Assembly: GCA_905221605.1 (NCBI GenBank)
Contig: CAJNDS010001593.1
Coordinates: forward strand, 1-13,488
Source of the DNA: Symbiodinium natans
Lineage: Eukaryota; Sar; Dinophyceae; Suessiales; Symbiodiniaceae
Direction of reading: 5' to 3'
Length of the DNA: 13,488 nt
The notes beneath the pieces are model-generated. The model was not told the DNA's origin. It saw only the letters and a list, made by a program, of their open reading frames with translations, and ran no database searches. The position numbers were made by a program, and so were the translations under genes. Positions 1 to 7,722 of the stretch are shown one piece after another (position 1 is the stretch's first letter; every line of letters starts with the position of its first letter).

Positions 1-635
1 CGGCAGGGAATTTGGAATTCATGCAAACGTTTGGAGCCAAGATCGCCGAGGGTGTTGATGGATACCTTGCATCGACGTGGGTTCATCGGAACCTTGGGTT
101 GGCTCATCACCAAATCACCCTGTGTGCATGGGGAAGTCCGCACATGGAGCTGTCAGATGGAACCTATAGCAAGCAAAAAGCTGGAGCAGCTGCCTGCGAG
201 AAAGCTTGTGTGTTCCAAAGCTTATGCAAGCAATTTCGACACAGCTTCGTGTTGATTTTATTTGCTGGGCATGGCGTCCATCCTGTTCAAGCAGGAAGCG
301 GCGAAGCAGTCTTGGCTCTTCCTGCTCTACTGGAGTTTGTCTTTGGTAGACCACGCCAGTACTACCCTCGGCATAGTAAAGGGTCACTACGTTCGAAAGG
401 TTTGGCGCAAGTACAAGCTTTGCTGCGAGTACCTCTCACATGGACTGGTTCGGTGCCTTGGACGAGCTGCATTCAAGCCTCCAGCAATCCCAACCAGGAT
501 GGATGTGTTGGTCAAATGCTGAATGTGTATAAACTGGTGTCATTGCTGGCGAAACAGGATGGGCACATTCTGTTTTTGGGAGAAGAGCGAGCAGATTTTA
601 GCGCATGTTGTGCGGCGTATCATCACTTGAAATAG
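1..635 (+). CDS. Gene 1, copy A: 3' part of uncharacterised protein gene
   Basis: Partial gene whose 5' end lies outside the window; the first complete codon begins at position 3 and the stop is TAG at 633-635. It corresponds to the last 209 or so residues of gene 1 in copies B and C. Compared with B it has one replaced residue, Cys (TGT, 123-125) for Val (GTT), made by two adjacent base changes. Three other differences are silent: GAG/GAA at 149, CGA/CGG at 239 and GGT/GGA at 347. The FAGHGV stretch is intact. The family is not recognised; see copy B for the full description. The frame is open with no lesions, unlike gene 2 in the same copy. Confidence 0.6.
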   Translation, partial: AGNLEFMQTFGAKIAEGVDGYLASTWVHRNLGLAHHQITLCAWGSPHMELSDGTYSKQKAGAAACEKACVFQSLCKQFRHSFVLILFAGHGVHPVQAGSGEAVLALPALLEFVFGRPRQYYPRHSKGSLRSKGLAQVQALLRVPLTWTGSVPWTSCIQASSNPNQDGCVGQMLNVYKLVSLLAKQDGHILFLGEERADFSACCAAYHHLK

Positions 636-671
636 TGATCATCAGAAAAAATGGTTGCAGTGCTGCGTGTT

Positions 672-707
672 GATGTCAGAAAATAACAGCCACTACTAGC
701 TGACATC
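672..707 (+). other. Stem-loop in gene 1 3' flank (copy A)
   Basis: GATGTCAG (672-679) and CTGACATC (700-707) form a perfect 8-bp inverted repeat around a 20-base loop, 36 bases after the gene 1 stop codon. It could act in RNA 3'-end formation or stability, but 8-bp arms also arise by chance. It is present unchanged in all three copies. Confidence 0.3.
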
Positions 708-794
708 TTCGCAAATGCCATTTCTGGTAATTATGCAGCTTCTATCGTAGAAACCCACGGTCAAGATACAGCTTCGGCGAATCGAATCAAGCAG

Positions 795-1130
795 CCAGGT
801 CTCACCTTTTTTAGGCCCCCCCCCCCCCACCCGGAGCTACGGGCTTCACCTCCTTTAGGCCCCTGCCGAGAGGTCCAGGTTTCACCTCCTTAAGGCCCCC
901 CCGAAATCACCCCCTTTAGGCCCCCCCAAAAAGCTCCAGGTTTCACCCCCTTAGCCCCCCAAAACCTCCTTTAGGCCCCTTCGAGAGCTCCAAGTTTCAC
1001 CCGAGAGAGCTCCCACCTCCTTTTTAGGTCCCTGAAAGCTCCTGGTTTAGGCCCCCCCGAGAGCTCCACACCTCCTTTAGGCCCCCCGAGAGCTGCAGGT
1101 TTCACCTCCTTTAGGCTCCCCGAAGATCAA
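795..1130 (+). repeat. Short C-rich minisatellite cluster, copy A
   Basis: About ten degenerate units of the 34/35-bp repeat lie between genes 1 and 2. It opens with a run of 13 C. Compared with B it lacks 71 bp, two whole units, between the tracts at about 893-903. It also carries TTTTT where B has TTT in one unit near 1020. Units are ragged: several lack the GAGCTC or TTTCACC part. Confidence 0.9.
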
Positions 1131-1246
1131 GCTCCACGCAACACTCTGTGTTCCAGCAGCATTTTCCGTTGCAGTATCAGTCATGTAGCCATGACACTAC
1201 AACATGGCCTGAACCGAACACTACATTAAGAAGTACAGAGTTAAAT

Positions 1247-2007
1247 ATGCCGCAGCCTTGCACCAACCACTTTATAGAGCACCGGAAATGTCACGTGCAC
1301 TGGACGCCCTTGGCGTTGCGCTGCAGTCAACCGCAAGGGAACCACTGATGCTGGAGCGCTTTGGCAGAGTGGTTCCCATGCTATTTGCAAAAAGGATGCC
1401 TGGTAAGCGACGATCCTTCATTTGGATAACGGTGGACCGTGACCAAGTTCATGATCCGCTTCGCAGCCTTGCATACTGAACGTGCTTCCCTTCTTTGCTC
1501 CTGCAGATGGCTGTCTACAAAGGTGAGTTGCTCAAACAATGATTTTTTTTTTTAGCAAACCCTGACCGTTCTGGTAAATCAATCCACTCGTAACCACATA
1601 AGGTATTGTTTTCCCCAAATCTCTGTGGCTTTTAGAGACATTACGGGATGAAGGGCCTGTGAAAGATTCCGGGACTATTCTTTGAACAACGCCAGTCAAT
1701 AAGAGTAGCAGCAATGGCTGCTGCTACAGCGGAACTGCCTGCGGCCTGAATGTCGAACCGCGTGTTGGCTCTTGTACGAAGTCCCATTTTGTGACAGAAC
1801 GTTTCTGCCCCCCCTCGGACATCCTAAACGTCATCTTTGACAGCACCGAGCAAATCCAGCGAATGCTCAGCAAGCTGGAGAAAGAGGATGACCCTCAGAT
1901 GTACACGATCCTGGACATGTGCCTGGCTACTATGGATCAACTTCAAAACGAAGGGGATTGCATAAGAGGTTGGTGAATGCCTTTAGTAGTATGATAATAT
2001 CGACTAG
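1247..2007 (+). pseudogene. Gene 2, copy A: frameshifted copy (decayed or poorly sequenced)
   Basis: Aligns with gene 2 of B and C but cannot encode it as read. One A is missing from the AAAA run at about 1287, two extra bases follow at about 1388, and further indels and substitutions continue to the stop equivalent at 2005-2007. The segment matching the start of exon 2 is also altered, reading CCCCCCCTCGG near 1807. The donor region reads AAAG then GTGAGT, a better splice donor than in B and C, through loss of one T. Exon 2 keeps a readable block (1830-1930) with Asp-to-Tyr and Ala-to-Thr changes. Indels in homopolymers and their clustering would also fit uncorrected long-read error, so true pseudogenisation is not proven. 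Confidence 0.6.
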
Positions 2008-2094
2008 ACAACTCCGAGAAAAGGCCCACGCTGTGCACCGATCTTCCCTACCCAAAAACTCATTGTCGAACGGTAGTCCCCATAAGATCCTTCC

Positions 2095-5085
2095 CCCTCA
2101 GAGACCCCCGAGAGCTCCTGTTCACGTTTTCAGGGTTCCCGAAAGAGAGCTCCAGGCTTCACCTCCTTCAGGGCCCCTCCAGAGCTCTGGTCTCACCTTT
2201 TATTCAGGGTTCCCGAAGGAGAGCTCCAGGTTTCACTTCCTTTAGGGTCCCGAGAGATCAAGCTTCGCCTCCATTAGGATCACCAAGACAGAGGTGAAAG
2301 CCCCCCCAAGAGCTCCAGGTTTCACCTCCTTTAGGCCCCAAGAGCTCCAGGTTTCACCTCGTCTAGGCCCCCCCCAAGAGTCCAGGTGCCAGGTTTCACC
2401 TCCTTTAGGCCGCCCGAGAGCTCCAGGTTTCACCTCCTTTTAGGCACCCCGAGAGCTCCAGGTTTCACCTCCTTTAAGCCCCCCCGAGAGCTCCAGGTTT
2501 CACCTCCTTTAGGCCCCCCCAAGAGCTCCAGGTTTCACCTCCTTTAGGCGCCCCCGAGAGCTCCAGGTTTCACCTCCTTTAGGCCCCTCGAAAGCTCCAG
2601 GTTTCACCTCCTTTAGGCCCCCCCAAGAGCTCCAGGTTTCACCTCCTTTAGGCCCCCCCAAGAGCTCCAGGTTTCACCTCCTTTAGGCACCCCAAGAGCT
2701 CCAGGTTTCACCTCCTTTAGGCACCCCCAAGAGCTCCAGGTTTCACCTCCTTTAGGCACCCCCAAGAGCTCCAGGTTTCACCTCCTTTAGGCGCCCCAAG
2801 AGCTCCAGGTTTCCCTACCCCCCCTCACCCCCCCCCCTTTAGGCCCCCCCAAGAGCGCCGGTTTCACCTCCTTTAGCGCCCCCAGAAGCGCCAGGTTTCA
2901 CCTCCTTTAGGCGCCCCCCGAAGAGCTCCATGTTTTTCACCTCCTTTAAGGCCCCCCCGAGAGGCTCCAGGTTTCACCTCCTTTAAGAGAGAGGCCCCCC
3001 CAAGAGCTCCAGTTTCACCTCCTTTAGGAGGCCCCCCCGAGAGCTCCAGGTTTCACCTCCTTTAAGGCCCCCCGAGAGCTCCAGGTTTCACCTCCTTTAG
3101 GCCCCCCCGAGAGCTCCAGGTTTCACCTCCTTTAGGCCCCCCCAAGAGCTCCAGGTTTCACCTCCTTTAGGCCCCCCCAAGAGCTCCAGGTTTCACCTCC
3201 TTTAGGCACCCCGAGAGCTCCAGGTTTCACCTCCTTTACACGTCCCCGAGAGCTCCAGGTTTCACCTCCTTTAGGCCCCCCGAGAGCTCCAGGTTTCACC
3301 TCCTTTAGGCCCCCCCCAGAGCTCCAGGTTTCACTTCCTTTAGGCCCCCCGAGAGCTCCAGGCTTCACCTCCTTCAGGCCCCCCCAAGAGCTCCAGGTTT
3401 CACCTCCTTTAGGCCACCCGAGAGCTCCAGGTTTCACCTCCTTTAAGGCACCCCGAGAGCTCCAGGTTTCACCTCCTTTAAGGCACCCCGAGAGCTCCAG
3501 GTTTCACCTCCTTTCGGCCCCCCCGAGAGCTCCAGGGTTCCCCCCTTTAGGCCCCCCCAAGAGCTCAGGTTTCACCTCCTTTACCCCCCCAAGAGCTCCA
3601 GTTTCACCTCCTTTAGGCCCCCCCAAGATCTCCAGGTTTCACCTCCTTTAGCCCCCAGAGCCTCCAGTTCACCTCCTTTAGAGGCACCCCCAAGAGCCTC
3701 CGGTTTCCCGCCCTTTAGGCGCCCCAAGATCTCCAGGTTTCAACCTCCTTTAGTGGCGCCCCAAGAGCTCCAGTTTCACCTCCTTTAGACCCCCCTCCGA
3801 GAGCGCCAGGTCACCTCCTTTGGCCCCCCCCAAGAGCTCCAGGTTTAACATCCTTTAGGGCCCCCCCCCCTCCTTCGCCTTTTTTTTTTAGGCCCCCCGA
3901 AAGCTCCAGGTTTCACCTCCTTTAGGCCCTCCCGAGAGCTTCAGGTTTCACCTCCTTTAGGCCCCCCAACTCCTTTAGGCCCCCCGAGAGCTCCAGGCTT
4001 CACCTCCTTTAGGCCCCCCCAAGAGCTCCAGGTTTCACCTCCTTTAGGCCCCCCCGAGAGCTCCAGGTTTCACCTCCTTTAGGGCCCCCGAAAGCTCCAG
4101 GTTTCACCTCCTTTAGGGCCCAAGAGAATCCAGGTTTCACCTCCTTTAGGCGCCCCCGAGAGCTCCAGGTTTCACCTCCTTTAGGCCCCCCCAGACCTCC
4201 AGGTTTCACCTCCTTTAGGCCCCCGAGAGCTCCAGGTTTCACCTCCTTTAGGCCCCCCCAGACCTCCAGGTTTCACCTCCTTTAGGCCCCCCAAGAGCTC
4301 CAGGTTTCACCTCCTTTAGGCCCGCCGGAAGAGCTCTAGATTTCACCTCCTTTAGGCCTTTCCAGGAGCTCCAGGTTTCACCTCCTTCAGGCCTCCCAGG
4401 AGCTCAAGGTTTCACCTCCTTTAGGCCCCCCCAAGAGCTCCAGGTTTCACCTCCTTTAGGCCCCCCCAAAACTCCAGGTTTCACCTCCTTTAGGCCCACC
4501 CGAGAGCTCCAGGTTTCACCTCCTTTAGGCCCCCCCGAGAGCTCCAGGTTTCACCTCCTTTAAGCCCCCCCAAGAGCTCCAGGTTTCACCTCCTTTACCC
4601 CCCCTAACAGCTCCAGGTTTCACCTCCTTTAGGCCCCCCCAAGATCTCCAGGCTTCACCTCCTTTAGGCCCCCCGAGAGCTCCAGGTTTCACCTCCTTTA
4701 GGCCCCCCAAGTTCACCTTCTTTAGGCACCCCCGAGAGCTCCAGGTTTCACTTCCTTTAGCCTTCCCCTCCCGAAAGCTCCCGAAACTCCAGGCTCCACC
4801 GCCCCCGAGAGCTCGAGGTTTCACCTCCTTTAGGCACCCGAGAGCTCCAGGTTTCACTTCCTTTAGCGCCCCGACTCCCCCGAGAGTTCCAAGCAGTAGC
4901 TCCTTCAGAACTCCTTCAGAGTTTCCGAGAGCTCCAGTTTCACTTCCTTTAGAGCTGATACCCCCGAAAGCTCCAGGCTTTACCTTCTTTTAGGGCACCC
5001 GAAGGCTGTAGGCTTCTCCTCCTTTAGGGCCCCCAAAAGCTTTAGACCCTCGAGAGCTCCAGGCTTCCCTTCCTTTAGGGAGGGC
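2095..5085 (+). repeat. Long C-rich minisatellite array, copy A (about 3.0 kb)
   Basis: Tandem 34/35-bp units. Each reads GAGCTCCAGGTTTCACC, then TCCTTTAGG, then four to eight C and AA or GA. Length variation sits mainly in the C-tract. Units at both ends are degenerate (2095-2300 and 4860-5085), while central ones are nearly identical. Patches at 2790-2960 and 3520-3890 are full of small indels not shared with B. No gene is supported in this stretch; the open frames on the minus strand are by-products of the repeat and lack ATG starts. Confidence 0.95.
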
Positions 5086-5403
5086 TCACCCACAGCGATT
5101 CACTTGCTCCAAGGCTTCCAGCAGGGTTTCGGCTAATTTAGCGTATGTCGCTCTTAGCAGCACATGACAGAATCCCAGTGCATGTGTTTTGCGGTGCCAC
5201 GCTCCAGGCTTCAGCTGGTTTCGGGCTGTGAGCGTCAAATCCAATAGTGCTTTGTGAGCAATATTCACTGCTTGCTTGATACAGCAATTTCCACTTTGGC
5301 ATGTACTTCTTCGTAGTTCTTTTGCAGCAATGTGGCATATTGCTACACGCGCCATGCGTTCTTCCGCCATGCGGCGCATACCTTTGGTATCTTTGGCACC
5401 CAT
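5086..5403 (-). CDS. Possible minus-strand small gene, overlapping gene 1 start (copy B)
   Basis: An ATG-started frame of 105 codons ends in TGA at 5086-5088, right at the edge of the long minisatellite; the frame stays open about 100 bp further upstream. The translation looks protein-like, rich in Ala, Leu, Lys and Glu with long predicted amphipathic helices, for example HIAAKELRRS and LRATYAKLAETLLEALEQV. It overlaps the first 74 bases of gene 1 on the opposite strand. The one variant site inside it (5398) is silent in both readings, so copy comparison cannot choose between them. It could be a real antisense gene, a terminal exon of one, or a shadow. The internal peptide LKPGAW matches the peptide encoded by the neighbouring minisatellite. 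Confidence 0.22.
   Translation of the reverse strand: MGAKDTKGMRRMAEERMARVAICHIAAKELRRSTCQSGNCCIKQAVNIAHKALLDLTLTARNQLKPGAWHRKTHALGFCHVLLRATYAKLAETLLEALEQVNRCG
5309..5329 (+). promoter_or_regulatory. Candidate splice or spliced-leader acceptor before gene 1 (copy B)
   Basis: A pyrimidine-rich run, CTTCGTAGTTCTTTTGCAG, ends in AG at 5326-5327, two bases before the first in-frame ATG. Such a tract at this distance fits a 3' splice site, either for a cis intron or for addition of a spliced leader if this is a dinoflagellate. It is repeated unchanged at 10897-10917 in copy C. No TATA box or other promoter element was seen in the 244 bp between the minisatellite and the ATG. Confidence 0.25.
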
Positions 5404-6211
5404 TGTTCTTTTGCTCTTCAAGCTTATGTGCAAGTGGCGGCAGCGTGCGAAAAGGGGATTGCAGAAGTGGATTGTGACAGAGTACCGCTGGCCACGAGTG
5501 GAGGATCACGTTTGTTTGGACATAGACCTACCAGCAGCTGAGTGCAGTGATCTGGCAGATCCGGCACACGCTGCTTTGGCAGGGAATTTGGAATTCATGC
5601 AAACGTTTGGAGCCAAGATCGCCGAGGGTGTTGATGGATACCTTGCATCGACGTGGGTTCATCGGAACCTTGGGTTGGCTCATCACCAAATCACCCTGGT
5701 TGCATGGGGAAGTCCGCACATGGAACTGTCAGATGGAACCTATAGCAAGCAAAAAGCTGGAGCAGCTGCCTGCGAGAAAGCTTGTGTGTTCCAAAGCTTA
5801 TGCAAGCAATTTCGGCACAGCTTCGTGTTGATTTTATTTGCTGGGCATGGCGTCCATCCTGTTCAAGCAGGAAGCGGCGAAGCAGTCTTGGCTCTTCCTG
5901 CTCTACTGGAGTTTGTCTTTGGAAGACCACGCCAGTACTACCCTCGGCATAGTAAAGGGTCACTACGTTCGAAAGGTTTGGCGCAAGTACAAGCTTTGCT
6001 GCGAGTACCTCTCACATGGACTGGTTCGGTGCCTTGGACGAGCTGCATTCAAGCCTCCAGCAATCCCAACCAGGATGGATGTGTTGGTCAAATGCTGAAT
6101 GTGTATAAACTGGTGTCATTGCTGGCGAAACAGGATGGGCACATTCTGTTTTTGGGAGAAGAGCGAGCAGATTTTAGCGCATGTTGTGCGGCGTATCATC
6201 ACTTGAAATAG
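5330..6211 (+). CDS. Gene 1, copy B: uncharacterised 293-residue protein
   Basis: The frame opens after TGA at 5255-5257. The first ATG is at 5330, giving 293 residues and TAG at 6209-6211. A pyrimidine-rich AG lies two bases before that ATG, fitting a splice or spliced-leader acceptor, so I prefer this start. Residues about 17-32 are hydrophobic (IPLVSLAPIVLLLFKLM) and followed by Lys/Arg, like a signal anchor. Residues about 165-178 read FVLILFAGHGVHPV, followed by a second hydrophobic stretch (AVLALPALLEFVFG). This resembles the His-Gly strand of caspase-fold (C14) proteins, but no Asp-x-Cys motif appears where the catalytic Cys should be; CIQAS at about 239-243 is the nearest Cys. Across the copies, five of seven variant codons are silent, which favours this frame over all others. 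Expression and function are unknown, and undetected introns could change the protein. Confidence 0.55.
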   Translation: MWHIATRAMRSSAMRRIPLVSLAPIVLLLFKLMCKWRQRAKRGLQKWIVTEYRWPRVEDHVCLDIDLPAAECSDLADPAHAALAGNLEFMQTFGAKIAEGVDGYLASTWVHRNLGLAHHQITLVAWGSPHMELSDGTYSKQKAGAAACEKACVFQSLCKQFRHSFVLILFAGHGVHPVQAGSGEAVLALPALLEFVFGRPRQYYPRHSKGSLRSKGLAQVQALLRVPLTWTGSVPWTSCIQASSNPNQDGCVGQMLNVYKLVSLLAKQDGHILFLGEERADFSACCAAYHHLK

Positions 6212-6247
6212 TGATCATCAGAAAAAATGGTTGCAGTGCTGCGTGTT

Positions 6248-6283
6248 GATGTCAGAAAATAACAGCCACTACTAGCTGACATC
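6248..6283 (+). other. Stem-loop in gene 1 3' flank (copy B)
   Basis: Perfect 8-bp arms at 6248-6255 and 6276-6283 with a 20-base loop, in the 159-bp non-repetitive spacer between the gene 1 stop and the short minisatellite. Same element as at 672-707. Nothing else recognisable was seen in this spacer. Confidence 0.3.
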
Positions 6284-6370
6284 TTCGCAAATGCCATTTC
6301 TGGTAATTATGCAGCTTCTATCGTAGAAACCCACGGTCAAGATACAGCTTCGGCGAATCGAATCAAGCAG

Positions 6371-6768
6371 CCAGGTCTCACCTTTTTTAGGCCCCCCCCC
6401 CCCCCACCCGGAGCTACGGGCTTCACCTCCTTTAGGCCCCTGCCGAGAGGTCCAGGTTTCACCTCCTTAAGGCCCCCCCGGAGAGCTCCAGGTTTCACCT
6501 CCTTTAGGCACCCCTGAGAGCTCCAGGTTTCACCTCCTTTAGCCCCCCCGAAATCACCCCCTTTAGGCCCCCCCAAAAAGCTCCAGGTTTCACCCCCTTA
6601 GCCCCCCAAAACCTCCTTTAGGCCCCTTCGAGAGCTCCAAGTTTCACCCGAGAGAGCTCCCACCTCCTTTAGGTCCCTGAAAGCTCCTGGTTTAGGCCCC
6701 CCCGAGAGCTCCACACCTCCTTTAGGCCCCCCGAGAGCTGCAGGTTTCACCTCCTTTAGGCTCCCCGA
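6371..6768 (+). repeat. Short C-rich minisatellite cluster, copy B
   Basis: About twelve units of the same repeat as the long array, opening with a run of 14 C near 6392. It includes the two units missing from copy A (about 6480-6550). It separates the gene 1 3' flank from gene 2 and supplies the TAG at 6757-6759 that closes the gene 2 frame upstream. If genes 1 and 2 are really one gene, this cluster would lie inside an intron. Confidence 0.92.
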
Positions 6769-6802
6769 AGATCAAGCTCCACGCAACACTCTGTGTTCCA
6801 GC

Positions 6803-6819
6803 AGCATTTTCCGTTGCAG
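6803..6819 (+). promoter_or_regulatory. Candidate acceptor site upstream of gene 2 (copy B)
   Basis: The tract CATTTTCCGTTGCAG ends in AG at 6818-6819, 72 bases before the first in-frame ATG of gene 2. It could be a spliced-leader acceptor or the 3' end of an upstream intron. The same tract occurs in A (1160-1174) and C (12390-12404). Motif-level evidence only. Confidence 0.2.
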
Positions 6820-6891
6820 TATCAGTCATGTAGTCATGACACTACAACATGGCCTGAACCGAACAGTACATTAAGAAGTACAGAGTTAAAT

Positions 6892-7643
6892 ATGCCGCAG
6901 CCTTGCACCAACCACTTTATGGAGCACCGGAAAATGTCACGTGCACTGGACGCCCTTGGCGTTGCGCTGCAGTCAACCGCAAGGGAACCACTGATGCTGG
7001 AGCGCTTTGGCAGAGTGGTTCCCATGCTATTTGCAAAGGATGACTGGGAAAGCGACGATCCATTTCATTTGGATAACGGTGAACGTGACCAAGTGCATGA
7101 TCAGCTTCGGCAGCTGCATACTGAACGTGCTGCCCTTCTTTGCTCATGCAGATGGCTGTCTACAAAGGTTGAGTTGCTCAAAACAATGATTTTTTAGCAA
7201 ACCATGACAGTTTCTGTAAATCAATCCACTCGTAAGCACATAAGTTAGTGTTTCCCAAAGCTCTGTGGCTTTTAGAGAATATACGGGGATGATAGGCTGT
7301 GAAGATTCCTGGACTACTCTTTGAAAACGGCCAGGTCAATAAGATGGAGCAGCAATGGCTCTGCGACAGCGGAACATGCATGCTGGCACTGAATGTCGAC
7401 GCCGTGTTTGAGCTCTTGTACGAAGTCCATGTTGAGCAAGACGTTTCCATCGAAGACATCCTAAACGTCATCTTTGACAGCACCGAGCAAATCCAGCGAA
7501 TGCTCAGCAAGCTGGAGAAAGAGGATGACCCTCAGATGGACGCGATCCTGGACATGTGCCTAGCTACTATGGATCAACGTCAACAACGAAGGGTATTGCA
7601 GAGGTTGGTGAATGCCTTTAGTATGTATGAATATGTCGACTAG
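6892..7643 (+). CDS. Gene 2, copy B: uncharacterised two-exon gene, 194 residues predicted
   Basis: Predicted exons are 6892-7167 and 7335-7643, ending in TAG. The exon 1 frame is open from 6760 and, without splicing, would stop at 7195-7197. Exon 2 is open in a different frame, and in-frame TGA and TAG lie just before 7299. Removing the GT-AG intron between them keeps codons whole and joins residue 92 (Lys) to 93 (Val). The first in-frame ATG is 6892; ATGs at 6919 and 6934 are alternatives, the last giving 180 residues. The product has Cys/Trp residues around 84-107, a hydrophobic stretch 109-120, an amphipathic helical region about 129-155 (Ile/Leu/Met spaced by 3-4) and an Arg-rich helix 173-183. 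No signal peptide is obvious. Family not recognised. The protein is probably soluble and helical (inference). Confidence 0.5.
7168..7334 (+). other. Predicted phase-0 intron of gene 2 (copy B)
   Basis: 167 bp running from AAAG/GTTGAG at 7167-7173 to GGCCAG/GTC at 7329-7337. The donor GT and acceptor AG are canonical, and exon sequence on both sides restores one frame. Both flanking exon ends read AG, then G, a direct repeat at the junctions. A competing acceptor, GGCTTTTAG at about 7274, has a better pyrimidine tract, but every frame after it stops or leads out of the exon 2 frame, so I preferred the later one. Base composition is richer in A and T than the neighbouring exons. Confidence 0.4.
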
Positions 7644-7722
7644 ACAACATCCGAGGAAAAAAGGCAAGCTGGCACAGATCTTCCCTACACAAAAACAGGG
7701 TCGAAAGGTATCACATAAGAAG

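Larger units (their letters stand above)
1..5576 (+). repeat. Macro-repeat copy A (5.58 kb tandem unit, enters mid-gene 1)
   Basis: First of three head-to-tail copies. Position 2 onward aligns with 5578 onward at a constant offset of 5576 through gene 1. After a 71-bp deletion in the short minisatellite the offset becomes about 5645. Identity to B is very high over 1-1190 and over about 3890-5080. It is poor in 1380-2100, 2790-2960 and 3520-3890, where single-base indels cluster. The unit start chosen here is arbitrary, because the repeat is circularly permuted by the window edge. Confidence 0.93.

Noticed and set aside
1180-1192. GTAGCCAT in copy A as part of a dinoflagellate spliced-leader gene
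   Set aside because: Only eight bases match and the following bases do not. B and C have GTAGTCAT there.
3132-3437. Minus-strand frames in the arrays (for example 2242-2433, 3132-3437, 4009-4242, 4525-4857, 9603-9836, 10117-10449) as genes
   Set aside because: Those examined begin at GTG within a repeat unit, not ATG, and are open only because 34- and 35-bp units alternate. The peptide is simply the translated repeat.
2095-5085. CRISPR array
   Set aside because: Units are contiguous with no unique spacers of constant length, and no cas genes are present. Variation is in the C-tract length.
5691-5963. Minus-strand 90-codon frame within gene 1
   Set aside because: Variants at 5725, 5815 and 5923 all change its residues, whereas they are silent in gene 1.
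5547-6098. Second plus frame across gene 1 (5547-5831 and 5838-6098), nearly open
   Set aside because: Interrupted by a stop, and the copy differences that are silent in the gene 1 frame replace residues here.
6385-6408. Poly-C runs and G-tracts on the minus strand as a G-quadruplex or i-motif control element
   Set aside because: In the arrays the tracts are about 28 bases apart, too far for canonical folding. The 13-14 C run alone is not enough to support a function.
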